From: Planctomycetaceae bacterium
GTDB taxonomy: Bacteria; Planctomycetota; Planctomycetia; Pirellulales; Pirellulaceae
Length of the DNA: 64,000 nucleotides
NCBI GenBank assembly: GCA_002726245.1
Contig: PBSM01000024.1
Location: 22,182 to 86,181, forward strand
Direction: 5' to 3'
Shown: positions 53,776-63,185 of the stretch, piece by piece
How the letters are laid out: each line of letters begins with the position of its first letter
Position numbering within the stretch: position 1 is the stretch's first letter
Made by a program: the position numbers and the translations under genes
Notes under the pieces: model-generated
Database searches by the model: none
Told to the model about the DNA's origin: nothing
The model's input: the letters and a program-made list of their open reading frames with translations, nothing else

Positions 53776-54706
53776 CTAGTTGGCCGACAAGTAGCACATC
53801 GTGTTGCGTGCCTCGCGCAACAGCGTCTCGTCTGACACGGAAGCTGCGTACGGCAACACGGCCGTCGTGTGGTTCAACGCCCGAAAACGCGCGAGCTGCC
53901 ACGTGTCGTCGTCGATCGGACCGTACGCTTCGCGAAACGCTTCGTGCGAGCCTGGCGGAAGAAAGCTATGAGCGATCATGAGATCGTTCGCCGGCACACC
54001 GTAATGCACGTCGCCCCAATCAATCACGCCACACAGTTGGCCGACATCGTCAACAAGTAAGTGGCGGACGTATAGATCGCCGTGTAGGAGCACGGAATCA
54101 GGACCGCTTTCGAATTTCGTATCGCCGAAACGAACTTCTGTTTCCGCGATGATCCGGTCCAATCGTTCCGTGCCTTGCAGCAGGCCGTTTTCGCGGATCT
54201 GTTCGAGGCGCTGCCGCGTTTGCGGAATGCGCTTCGCGAGGTCCAGCCGCCCGTACATGTCCGGAGGTGCTTCGGCTCGAACGAGTTCCTCGAATGGAAC
54301 CGAATGCAGCGTACGGAGAAATGTCGCCAGCGGCTTGGCCATTGCGGAGCGTTGTTCATCCGTCAGGCTCGCGGCACAAGCTGTCTTGCCCGGCAAGCGT
54401 CGATAGCCGGCAAAAGGCCAGCGATATCCTCGAGCTGGCTCGCCGATAAACTCTGGATTCGGAATTGGCAACGACATCACCGCAGCGATTTGCGGCAGCA
54501 CTTTGATCTCGCTTGCCATGCAATCGGCTCCAAGCTGCCGTCTTGGAAAGCGAAACACCCACTCGTCGTTAACACAAAAGGCGACGTTGTCCCATCCTCG
54601 GCTGAAGTGAACGACGGTCCCGGCGAAAGCTTGGAAACTGCTCTTCAATCAGTCGCCTACCCTCTTCGGCGGTCAACTCATTTTCTGCTTCCCATGCTTC
54701 AGACAT
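53776..54706 (-). pseudogene. Aminoglycoside-phosphotransferase-fold kinase with 5' frameshift
   Basis: From 54648 downstream the frame encodes a complete APH-type kinase: GWDNVAFCVNDEWVFRFPRR, the catalytic loop SVLLHGDLYVRHLLVDD and GVIDWGDVHYG. The family's first residues are present upstream in another frame, starting at ATG 54706 (LTAEEGRRLIEEQFPSF). One extra base (or two missing) around 54621-54632 would join them. Translation from ATG 54648 could still give a 290-residue protein, so it may be functional. Substrate unknown. Confidence 0.65.
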
Positions 54707-54731
54707 CTGTGTCGTCTCTCAGCAGTGTCGG

Positions 54732-55911
54732 CTATTCGGCATCTTGTTCTGACGGCATGCGTCTCGCCCTCGACGGGCTGGCGTCCCAGGCCGCGCGTAG
54801 CGCTTCACGAGCGCCGGGCTGGGCTAAGTCAAACAGGAGGATCGAGTAACCAGCGGAAGCTGTCGGCTTCAAACTTCGAAAACAGGGCAGAGCGTCGTTC
54901 CAAATATAGACGCCGTTCAAACGATTCACCGAGATTGCAATGGCATCATAGTCGTCGAGTTGATCTACGCGCAACCTGCCCAGTGTATCGGCGTCGATCC
55001 CGTATCCATTACCCATCGAGCGCGTGGGCCGTCGCCAAGCCATGAGATCCACGCCGAGTCTGGCGGTGTATCTTCGAATGAGAGAGTCTTCAGCGGTCCA
55101 GTGAACGAAAACCAGTCGGTCCCCCAAAGGGTGATCCCTGCGAGGAGCACCAGTAACGCAAGACGTCCGCCCGTTTGAGCACAAGTCGAGACGACGCGTT
55201 TCCAACGCGGGCCTACGGTGGCCGGCCACAGTTCGGTCAGAAACAGAATGCCAGTGACCGGAAACAGAAAGACGCCGGAGTACTTGGCCGCGAGAGCCAG
55301 ACCAATGACAACTCCCAGCAACACAAAACGGCCCCAAGTTGGCTGACGCATCCTCCATACGAAGGCCGCAAGACCAAGGAGTCCAAACAACGCGAAACAA
55401 GCATCCGTGGTTGCCAGCGATGCATGTGCAAGGATCGATGGCGAGAATGCCACCATCGCGCCTCCAACACCGGCTGCTAGGGGACCGCGACGCTTGAGTA
55501 GCCAAACGTAGACGACTAACACAAGTGGCACGCCAATCAAGAGCGAATTCAACCAACGCGACCAAGCGTTAATCGGAGGGTCGTCGATCGTCCCCTTCCA
55601 CGCGTCCGGGCGGCTCACCCGAGGGAAGCCATCGCTGCGGGGATTCCCCAAATTGTGACGGGCAACGCACCGACGCCGTTTTCGCTAAGTCGTTTGTCTA
55701 ACCAGCCGTCATGCACTGTCTGCAGCGCGCAGCTCAAGTAGAACGTCTCGTCGAACGTGATGCTTGTGGAACGTCGAGCCAGCGTCGTATGACATAACAG
55801 CGCGACCGCCAACAAGATTGGCATGCCGTAACGAACGGCTTGTTGCGCCAAGGGCCTTTGCCATGGAGGAGGTGTTGCCGCAACCTCGCCAGTTTCTCTC
55901 GTATGATTCAC
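54732..55911 (-). pseudogene. Dolichyl-phosphate-mannose-type (GT39-like) membrane protein, broken in three frames
   Basis: Three successive frames encode consistent parts: the N-terminus with a membrane helix and TFDETFYLSCALQTVHDGWL (55911 to ~55630), then GRPDAWKGT-like RPDAWKGTIDDPP and several membrane helices (55651 to ~55020), then a C-terminal DADTLGRLRVDQLDDYDAIA segment (to 54732). Two frameshifts and a large internal deletion are needed to explain it, because GT39 proteins are usually over 500 residues. Decayed gene. Confidence 0.6.
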
Positions 55912-55930
55912 GCTGCCTGCCGCTTGTGAG

Positions 55931-57331
55931 TTAGCTGAAGAGGCCGTCGATGACTAGGCCATTCGCGATCGACGTGGGGCGAGTGATGCGTGGGAAGTAA
56001 GTGCGGTGATGGTCGATGCCCAACCCGTGATAGATCGACGCCGCGAAGTCTTCCGGCGTCCAGGGACGCGTGTTCGGCTCGGCACCTTTGCGGTCAGTAG
56101 CACCAATCACCGCGCCACGGTTGATGCCGGCTCCAGCCAGCAGCGCGCAACCCGCCGATGGATAATGATCTCGCCCAGCAGTCTTGTTGATCTTCGGCGT
56201 GCGGCCGAACTCTCCCATGGCCACGACGAGAGTCGTTTCAAGCAGGCCGCGATCCTCCAGATCGTCGAGTAACGTCGATAGCGACATGTCGAACTGTGGC
56301 AAGTTACCCGGTCCGTCATACGAATGCCACTTGCTGCTGGCTGGCACACCGGTCGGCCTGTGTTTGAACGACATCATCGAATCGAACAGCCAGCCGTGGT
56401 TATCCCAAGTGCCATTCGTCTTGCCATCGCCGAATAGGCCTCCTTGCACCGCTTGATTGATCGTGACGAAGCGGGCCCCGGCCTCGATCAGCCTACGACC
56501 TAGCAACACCCGCTGACCATAGATGTTGTTGCCATAGCGTCCCCGCAAGCTGTCCGGTTCCTCGTCCAAGTTCATTGCCTTTGTCATCGCTCCGCTGGTC
56601 AGCAGTGAGATCGCTTCATCAATGAACTTGTCGGTTGCTTGAAGGCCTGCGTCGGACGAAGAAGCAAGTTTGCCAAGGTTGTCCAACTGCGCGAGCATCG
56701 CCTGACGATCCTCGAAACGCACCTCTTTCAAGTTCAGCTTGCCGAAACTCATCGTTGGATTGCGCGGATCGTTTTCGATATTAAATGCGGAGTACGCAGC
56801 ACCGAGGTATCCATCTGGCTTGGTGTATCGAGCCGCGAAGGGGACACCGAAGTGCGCCGGCACGCCAGGAACTTTGTTTCCCTTTAACGCCGAGACCAAA
56901 CATCCGAAATTCGGGAAGTACTGACCACCAGCCGGCGGGAACATACCGCTGGCCACGTGCTGCGATCCCGTCGAGTGAGAGCCGCTCTTACCCTGCCACG
57001 AGCGGACGATCGCGACTTGGTGCATCCGCTTCGCCATCAACGGCATCTTCTCGCAGATGAACGTCCCGGGCACACTCGTGCTTGTCGGCTTCCATGGCCC
57101 GCGCACTTCAACCGGAGCATCCGGCTTCGGATCAAACGTCTCGAAGTGGCTCGGCCCACCTGCCTGGAAGATGAAGATGCAAGAGATGTCTCGCTTGCGT
57201 GCCCCAACCGCACCGCTCTCTTCCGCGGCGTGCAGAAACTGAGGCAAGCTTAACCCAAACATGCCAACGCCGATTTGCAGGGCTTCACGGCGAGAGAGCT
57301 GGTAGGTGCTTCGCGCGTCTTGGCAAGGCAT
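55931..57331 (-). CDS. DUF1501 family exported protein
   Basis: The 466-residue protein begins with a Tat-type leader (SRREALQIGVGMFGLSLPQF). It then shows the DUF1501 pattern typical of planctomycetes: IFIFQAGGPSHFETFDPKPD, HSTGSQHVASGMFPP, WDNHGWLFDSM, VVAMGEFGRTPKINKTAGRDHYP (partly quoted) and GLGIDHHRTYFP. It belongs to the alkaline-phosphatase/sulfatase-like superfamily; the function is unknown, often paired with DUF1549/DUF1553 proteins, which are absent here. The longer frame to 57436 is rejected because ATG 57331 begins the leader. Confidence 0.88.
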   Translation of the reverse strand: MPCQDARSTYQLSRREALQIGVGMFGLSLPQFLHAAEESGAVGARKRDISCIFIFQAGGPSHFETFDPKPDAPVEVRGPWKPTSTSVPGTFICEKMPLMAKRMHQVAIVRSWQGKSGSHSTGSQHVASGMFPPAGGQYFPNFGCLVSALKGNKVPGVPAHFGVPFAARYTKPDGYLGAAYSAFNIENDPRNPTMSFGKLNLKEVRFEDRQAMLAQLDNLGKLASSSDAGLQATDKFIDEAISLLTSGAMTKAMNLDEEPDSLRGRYGNNIYGQRVLLGRRLIEAGARFVTINQAVQGGLFGDGKTNGTWDNHGWLFDSMMSFKHRPTGVPASSKWHSYDGPGNLPQFDMSLSTLLDDLEDRGLLETTLVVAMGEFGRTPKINKTAGRDHYPSAGCALLAGAGINRGAVIGATDRKGAEPNTRPWTPEDFAASIYHGLGIDHHRTYFPRITRPTSIANGLVIDGLFS

Positions 57332-57335
57332 GGAG

Positions 57336-58034
57336 TTACTCCGTATCAACGGGCCCTTGGCGATCGGCTTCGACAAAGAGGGCTTGCAAGAATAGTTGGA
57401 AGTCCGGAAGGACGTCACCGCCGTCGAGGTGACCACCAGCAGGTATTTCAGTCACTTGGTCGGTGGCTGTGTACGCTTTGGCTGATCGTGTTTCGGGATC
57501 GATGTACCAGACGAGCCGGACGCCAGCTTCAAAGTACTGCACGAGCTTGTTGGCCATCTCGGCTTTGGTGTTTGTGTCGGAGAGGACTTCGACGACCAGA
57601 TCAGGAATGAGAGTCGGAATCGGACGCCGAGGTGGCATTTCCTTTGGCCAGCGATCCCAACTGATGAAGCAGACGTCGGGGATCTTAACGATGCCGGGAA
57701 GTATCTTGATAATACCATCGGCTCCGAGTAGCTTGCCCCGGTCATGAGTCCGAAGGTAGATGCTGATTTCCGTGCTGATCAACAACGCGATCACAGATTC
57801 GTACCACCCCATTGGTTTCTCCACCAAGATGCCATCTTCGAGTTCGCAAAGCCGATCTTCGTGATCATCGAGCCGCGTCACATCTTCTTCGGTCGCACAA
57901 CCCGGAGGTGGAACGAGGAGGATGCGTTCGAGTGGAATTCCGCCGAGACGGCATTGCAGATCCGCGGCGTTCCAGTTTGATGGGAAGCTGGCTTGCATCT
58001 CGAAGCTAACTCTGGCCGGGGTATCGTTTGACAT
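57336..58034 (-). CDS. Uma2 family endonuclease-like protein
   Basis: The 232-residue protein has the Uma2/DUF820 restriction-endonuclease-like core: YLRTHDRGKLLGADGIIKI, PDVCFISWDRWP, PTLIPDLVVEVLSDTNTKAE, and YFEAGVRLVWYIDPETRS. The PD-(D/E)xK-type residues are the Asp of PDVCF and the Glu of VVEVLS. Uma2 proteins are widespread, often multi-copy and of unknown role. ATG 58034 gives the usual length. It ends four bases before the DUF1501 start. Confidence 0.85.
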   Translation of the reverse strand: MSNDTPARVSFEMQASFPSNWNAADLQCRLGGIPLERILLVPPPGCATEEDVTRLDDHEDRLCELEDGILVEKPMGWYESVIALLISTEISIYLRTHDRGKLLGADGIIKILPGIVKIPDVCFISWDRWPKEMPPRRPIPTLIPDLVVEVLSDTNTKAEMANKLVQYFEAGVRLVWYIDPETRSAKAYTATDQVTEIPAGGHLDGGDVLPDFQLFLQALFVEADRQGPVDTE

Positions 58035-58126
58035 GCCTTCGCTCTCGATGGCAACAATCGCCACTTGATTATCCGCGATCACGGCCGACAACGCAATGGA
58101 ATCGGTCTTGCGGTAGTGGCCTACAC

Positions 58127-59569
58127 CTACACTTCGCGCATCGCGCGGCGAATTTCCTGCAGGCACGTGTCGATTGTCTCGCAATGCGTTCGGAAGCAAA
58201 GGACACAGATGCGGATGGCGTAGCTGCCGTGAAGAAGTGTGGGGGTGAGAAGTACCTTGCGCGTGGAGTTGATACGTTCGCGGAAGTCACTGTTGAGTTG
58301 ATTCAGTTCGTCGTGCGAGAGGCCAGAGCGGACCAAGCGGAAGGCAACGACTGTGAGTTGCGGATCAACGACGATTTCGAGATTGTCATCGAGTTCGTCG
58401 TTTAGTTTTCGGAGTCCGCACGCAGCGTAGCCAGCGAGGTCGAGCTTTTCATCAAGGTTGTGGCGAAAGGGCTCGATGCCGTGCAGCTTCATGGGCAGCC
58501 AAGCTCGCAGACCGCGGCAATTGCGCGTGAGTTCGGGAGATATGTCGCAAAAGTCGGTAAACTCAGAGCTGGTGGGCGTTGCCGTCATGTAATCGCCACG
58601 CAACTGGTGAGCCTGCTTGAGGTACTCGCTGTTCCGCACCAACAGACATCCGGTACCGTAGGGCATGAAGAGGCTCTTGTGCGGGTCAAGCGTTACTGAA
58701 TCAGCTCGCTCAATCCCGCGCAGCACCGCCCTGCCCCGCTCGGTCAGCATGAAGAAGCCGCCGTACGAGGCGTCGTGATGCAGCCATAGATTCTCTGCCT
58801 GTGCGATGTCGGCCAGTTCGTCAAGGTCATCGACCGCGCCGGTGTTTGTCGTGCCCGCGTGCCCGACGATGGCGAATGGTTGCCAGCCGTCGCGACGGTC
58901 GTGCTCGATCTGTTCACGCAGCACGTCGGTCTGGATTCTAAAGCTCGAATCGCTCGGAACAATTCGCACGTTCGCTTCGGGAAAGCCCGCGAAGCGAGCT
59001 GCCTTGATCACCGAATGGTGAGTTTGATCGGAAGTATAAAGCGTGCCTCGCAGGAAGTTCTCAGGAAGCTTGCAGCAGCGAGCCGTGACGATGGCCGACC
59101 AAATTGAGAGCGAGCCGCCGCTGGTGAAGAAGCCGGCGGCTTCGGGCGGATAGCCGATGATGTCGGCGAACCAACGTAGTACCGACGCTTCTAGCTGTGC
59201 CAAGCCCGGCGCGCCACTCCAGATGCCGATGTAGCGATTGACGCTGCTCGCGATCAAATCGGCTACCGCTGCGTGCGGTACACCGCCACCTGGCACGTAA
59301 GCTAAGTAATTGGGGCCTGCCGCGTTGACACCGACGGTCAGCACTTCGTTGAACAAGCGATCGAGAAGCGGTTCGAGCGGAGTGTCTGTTTCAGGCAAGG
59401 GTTCGTTCAGCGAACGAGCGATTTCAATCGCCTTGTCGTCATTCCAGGCCGGCTGTTCGGACAACGTGTCGAGAAACTCTCCGATGCGTTTCGTCGTAGC
59501 ATCGACGAGCTGTTGCATTTGCTCGCCGGAGAGTTCGAGTGAAGTGTCTGGAACGTTACGGATGTTCAT
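58127..59569 (-). CDS. PLP-dependent aromatic L-amino-acid decarboxylase
   Basis: The 480-residue group II decarboxylase has the conserved AAGPNYLAYVPGGG, GFFTSGGSLSIWSAI, HHDASYGGFF and the PLP lysine in LDPHKSLFMPYGTG. It removes the carboxyl group of an aromatic amino acid such as tyrosine, tryptophan or phenylalanine, giving an amine. All core motifs are intact and the length is normal. It is flanked by a sulfatase and the Uma2 gene, with no biosynthetic partners. Confidence 0.88.
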   Translation of the reverse strand: MNIRNVPDTSLELSGEQMQQLVDATTKRIGEFLDTLSEQPAWNDDKAIEIARSLNEPLPETDTPLEPLLDRLFNEVLTVGVNAAGPNYLAYVPGGGVPHAAVADLIASSVNRYIGIWSGAPGLAQLEASVLRWFADIIGYPPEAAGFFTSGGSLSIWSAIVTARCCKLPENFLRGTLYTSDQTHHSVIKAARFAGFPEANVRIVPSDSSFRIQTDVLREQIEHDRRDGWQPFAIVGHAGTTNTGAVDDLDELADIAQAENLWLHHDASYGGFFMLTERGRAVLRGIERADSVTLDPHKSLFMPYGTGCLLVRNSEYLKQAHQLRGDYMTATPTSSEFTDFCDISPELTRNCRGLRAWLPMKLHGIEPFRHNLDEKLDLAGYAACGLRKLNDELDDNLEIVVDPQLTVVAFRLVRSGLSHDELNQLNSDFRERINSTRKVLLTPTLLHGSYAIRICVLCFRTHCETIDTCLQEIRRAMREV

Positions 59570-59578
59570 CGTGGCCCC

Positions 59579-59607
59579 ATAGTAGCCATCTCGGTCCGTG
59601 AGATAGT
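59579..59607. repeat. Degenerate half copy of the CACGCGGAGCGTG element
   Basis: TAGTAGCCATCTCGGTCCGT followed by GAGATAG keeps the outer GTAGCCATC and the hairpin position, but the core has changed. It lies between the decarboxylase and sulfatase genes. Confidence 0.5.
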
Positions 59608-59611
59608 TGCA

Positions 59612-60961
59612 TCAGTCAGACACATCGACCAGCCATGCGTCATGGAGTTTTTCGAGCCGCTGGACGATATCGGGATGTTGGGATGCGACGTTCTTCATCT
59701 CGCCGAGATCTTCGGCAAGGTGCACGAGAAAGCGGGCGTCGTTGTTGGTGATCCGGGCTTTCTTGCTCGTGTCGTTCGGATTGCCGATCAGTTTCCAGTC
59801 GCCATCGCGCACCGCCCACTGAGGGTTGCGGCCGAGGCCGCGGCCTGACTGCCAGTAGAACGTTGTATGAGGCGATTTCGCTTCGTTGTCTTGGATGACA
59901 TTGAGCAGGCTTGCTCCGTCAAGCTTGCGCTTGGGAATCTCGGCTCCACACAAGTTGGCGATTGTCGGCATCCAATCGACGGAAACCGCGAGTTGCTCGC
60001 GCACTTCCCCTTGAGGCAGCTTGCGAGGATAACTAATGATCGCCGGGACACGAATCCCGCCTTCGAACAGGCTGAACTTCGCGCCGCGGTAAGGCCCAGC
60101 GCTCCCGCCACCGCCGAACGTACGCTCCTCGGTTGAATGTCCGTGATCGGATTGAAAGATGACGATCGTGTCGTCCGTTAAGCCGAGTTGATCGACTTTG
60201 GCAAGCAACTCTCCAATCTTCTCGTCGGTCGTCGATACGAAGGCGTTGTACATGCGGCGCGGCACTGGAAGATCGGCGTACTTCTGTCGCCACTTGCTCG
60301 TTCCTTGCAGTGGATAGTGCGGCGTGTTGATTGGCCAATAAAGAAAGAACGGCTTGTCTTTGTTCTGTTCAACGAATCGCGATGCCTCCGCCACCATCAG
60401 ATCCGGAAAGAACTTTCCATCCGCCCATATCTCTTCACCGTTTCGCCACAAGTCGTGTCGATTCGGTCCGTTCCAGTAGAAGAAATGTGAGTAGTTGTCG
60501 ATGCAGCCACCCATGTGACCGAAAGAGTAGTCAAAACCTTGTCCGTTCGGCATTGTCTCCGGAATGTATCCGAGATGCCATTTGCCGACGTGTCCGGTCA
60601 CATAGCCCGCAGCCTTCATCATCTCGGCGATAGTAACCTGCTCGGCAGGCATCCCCGTTGCACCTTTGGCAGATCCGGCATTCGTCGCGAGACCAGCTCG
60701 CTGCGGATAACGGCCGGTCAACAAAGCGGCTCGCGATGGTGAACAGACTGGAGCGGCGGAGTAGAATTGGGTAAACCGAACACCACGATCGGCGAGGGCG
60801 TCCATATTTGGAGTGACTAGATCCGTCGCTCCATAACAGTTCACATCGATGGAGCCTTGATCGTCGGTGTAGATTAGGATGACGTTTGGTTTGCGATCTG
60901 CGAATACGATGCTCGAAAACGCCAGCAGAGCGATGGGAAGCCAACTTTGGCGCGAGTTCAT
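59612..60961 (-). CDS. Secreted type I sulfatase (arylsulfatase-like)
   Basis: The 449-residue protein has a signal peptide (LPIALLAFSSIVFA), the metal motif LIYTDDQGSIDV, FGly site CSPSRA (Cys73 from ATG 60961) and GHVGKWHLGYIPET. A GTG nine bases upstream is also in frame. It differs from the 46617 sulfatase in the FGly surroundings (CSPSR against CSPTR) and so belongs to another subgroup. It hydrolyses sulfate esters in the periplasm or outside the cell. Confidence 0.92.
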   Translation of the reverse strand: MNSRQSWLPIALLAFSSIVFADRKPNVILIYTDDQGSIDVNCYGATDLVTPNMDALADRGVRFTQFYSAAPVCSPSRAALLTGRYPQRAGLATNAGSAKGATGMPAEQVTIAEMMKAAGYVTGHVGKWHLGYIPETMPNGQGFDYSFGHMGGCIDNYSHFFYWNGPNRHDLWRNGEEIWADGKFFPDLMVAEASRFVEQNKDKPFFLYWPINTPHYPLQGTSKWRQKYADLPVPRRMYNAFVSTTDEKIGELLAKVDQLGLTDDTIVIFQSDHGHSTEERTFGGGGSAGPYRGAKFSLFEGGIRVPAIISYPRKLPQGEVREQLAVSVDWMPTIANLCGAEIPKRKLDGASLLNVIQDNEAKSPHTTFYWQSGRGLGRNPQWAVRDGDWKLIGNPNDTSKKARITNNDARFLVHLAEDLGEMKNVASQHPDIVQRLEKLHDAWLVDVSD

Positions 60962-61178
60962 TGGTTGCACTTTCGTCGTATTCTCTCGCGATGTCGTTCA
61001 ACACGAGTGTAAGCGTGCTTGCCGGATCTGGCAGATTTGAACAGGAGGAAACAAAGAGAACAGAGAGACATGGACTCCGTTACCTTCGTTCGCTCCTGTT
61101 CATCTGATGCTGACGCTTGCTATATCATGACTCGGCTACATTGTAATAGCGGGATGCGTCCAATGTGAGTTGGCGAAC

Positions 61179-61823
61179 CTAACTCCGCAACTCGCCATCA
61201 CGATTGGCCTGCCACAACTGCCCGCTATCGACGTCCAACGCCGCGCCACCAACACAGTACGTATCGATGCAGATGACGTAATCCATGTCGAGTACTTCGC
61301 CAGATCCTTGCGGTGTGTGGCCAACGACGGCGATCTTGCCGAAAGCGTGGCGGCCGGGCCGCGTGTGGACGATATGTTCCCACAACAACAGGTGATCGGG
61401 CTGTTGCTGGAGCGAAAGCTCGGCGTCGTAGTTAGCGTGGACGAAGAAATGCGTATCGGTCTCGTAGTGCCGGTGCAATCCACGAAAGAAGACGTTGTGG
61501 TGCGGCGGGATTTGGTCGAGCGAACCGCCGTAGCTCGCGAGTGTCTCGTCCCCGCCGACTCCTTGCCAGAATGTCAGAACTTCTTCCGAGCCGAATGCAT
61601 CGAGGAGCATCTGCTCGTGGTTGCCGAGCAGCGGGCTTAACTCGCAGCGATCGATCAACTCCAACATTTCGTCGATCACACCGCGGCTGTCAGGCCCGCG
61701 ATCGACATAGTCGCCGAGCGTTACGATCATGTCATCCGCTGTCGGTTGGATTTCCTCGATCAGACGCGACAAGGCCTTCGAGCAACCGTGAATATCCCCG
61801 ATCGCGATTGTGCGTCCTGACAT
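61179..61823 (-). CDS. Metallophosphatase / serine-threonine phosphatase family
   Basis: The 214-residue protein shows the calcineurin-like motifs GDIHGCSKAL, GDYVDRGPDS, LGNHEQML and VVGHTPQGSG, typical of PrpA-type bacterial protein phosphatases and diadenosine tetraphosphatases. All metal ligands are present. It is transcribed divergently from the M24 peptidase gene with ~150 bases between them. Confidence 0.9.
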   Translation of the reverse strand: MSGRTIAIGDIHGCSKALSRLIEEIQPTADDMIVTLGDYVDRGPDSRGVIDEMLELIDRCELSPLLGNHEQMLLDAFGSEEVLTFWQGVGGDETLASYGGSLDQIPPHHNVFFRGLHRHYETDTHFFVHANYDAELSLQQQPDHLLLWEHIVHTRPGRHAFGKIAVVGHTPQGSGEVLDMDYVICIDTYCVGGAALDVDSGQLWQANRDGELRS

Positions 61824-61974
61824 GATGCGTCTCGTTGTTCTGCTATGGATGTTGGGCGACCAGAGTACGCGAAGGCGGAAATGTTGGCAAGGAAGGCATC
61901 TACGGCGGGTCTGGCGACGGATTGGCGAAGACGCTAAGTTCGGAACACAACAAACCGACCAAAAGGACTCACGA

Positions 61975-63078
61975 ATGAGTGTTTACGAAATTGACTTGAG
62001 TGCTTGCCGTGGGCGGCAACAACGCTTATTGGAGCGGATGCGTGAGCTGAAACTCGACGCCGTCATCGTGACTAAGGCAGAGAACGTGCATTGGCTAGGC
62101 GGACAACGATTCGGTTGGTTCTTTCAAGCGGGGGCGGCTTTGCGTGCTGACGGTCATCTCACAATCGCTGCGCCAGCGAAGCCACCGGTCGAAGCGGCAG
62201 TCGATGAAGTCGTGACCTACGAAGCACAGTGGCATGCCACGCTGCGCAATGATCAATGGCAGACTTGCATGAAGGCACTTTACGATGCGATCCGGAAGGA
62301 TGTTGAAGGTCGCCGTATCGGCATCGAGTATTCAACGAAAGGCATCTGCGAGACCGAGACTTCGAATCAGGTCGTGGATATCGAGCCGCTGATGTATGAA
62401 CTTCGTCGGAAGAAAGAGGCTGACGAACTGGCAAGAATTAAGAAGGCCATTGCGGGAACCGAGAAGATGTACGAGCGTGCTCGCGAGATTATTCGGCCCG
62501 GCGTCACCGAGATCGAAGTCTTCAACGAACTGCAAGCGGCAGCGGTTCGTGAGTTTGGTGAGATGTTGACAGGCACGGGGAATGATTATCAATGCGGATC
62601 CCGCGGTGGTCCACCGCGTAATGATCGATCGGCGGAGGCGGGTGAGTTGTACATCCTCGATCTTGGACCGGCGTTTCGCGGTTACTTCGCCGACAACTGC
62701 AGGACCATCGCCGTCACAGAACCTAGCGATGCCCAACAGGAAGCGTGGTCTTACGTGATGAAGGTGTTTGATCACGTCGAAGCGACCGTCAAGCCAGGGA
62801 AGAATGCGAAAGAGTTATTCGAAGAAGCTCAAGCGATTCTGGACGAGGCCCCGGTAGGTGTGTTCAATCATCATCTGGGCCACGGCATCGGCTTGTTCCC
62901 GCATGAAGCACCGCACCTGAACCCAAACTGGAACGATACCTTCGAAGAGGGCGAGGTGTTTACCGCTGAGCCCGGCTTGTATGCGCCCGAGTTGAAAGCT
63001 GGGATGCGCATTGAGAACAACTACGTTGTCACGGCCGATGGCGTGGAGAAGTTGACGTTGTTCCCGTTGGAGTTGTGA
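61975..63078 (+). CDS. M24-family Xaa-Pro aminopeptidase
   Basis: The 367-residue protein has an N-terminal creatinase-like domain (DAVIVTKAENVHWLGGQRFG) and a C-terminal pita-bread domain with metal ligands in LDLGPAFRGYFADNCRT, HHLGHGIGLFPHE, EVFTAEPGLY and MRIENNY. It removes N-terminal residues preceding proline, in the cytoplasm. The frame is open from 61810; ATG 61975 is chosen for the AAAAGGAC upstream and family length. Confidence 0.9.
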   Translation: MSVYEIDLSACRGRQQRLLERMRELKLDAVIVTKAENVHWLGGQRFGWFFQAGAALRADGHLTIAAPAKPPVEAAVDEVVTYEAQWHATLRNDQWQTCMKALYDAIRKDVEGRRIGIEYSTKGICETETSNQVVDIEPLMYELRRKKEADELARIKKAIAGTEKMYERAREIIRPGVTEIEVFNELQAAAVREFGEMLTGTGNDYQCGSRGGPPRNDRSAEAGELYILDLGPAFRGYFADNCRTIAVTEPSDAQQEAWSYVMKVFDHVEATVKPGKNAKELFEEAQAILDEAPVGVFNHHLGHGIGLFPHEAPHLNPNWNDTFEEGEVFTAEPGLYAPELKAGMRIENNYVVTADGVEKLTLFPLEL

Positions 63079-63080
63079 TT

Positions 63081-63184
63081 GTTGGAGTCCCGGCTTTAGC
63101 CGGTCTGCTGATGGCACTGCGCGAGAATAATGTCGGCTTTCGCGGATCGAAAAGCGACCATCCGCCTAAAGGCGGGACTCCAAC
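63081..63184. repeat. GTTGGAGTCCCG-family element, long copy
   Basis: GTTGGAGTCCCGGCTTTAGC on the left pairs with CCGCCTAAAGGCGGGACTCC-AAC on the right over about 60 bases of non-palindromic centre. It fills the gap between the converging M24 and AlgH genes and ends two bases before the AlgH stop. Confidence 0.8.
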
Positions 63185-63185
63185 T

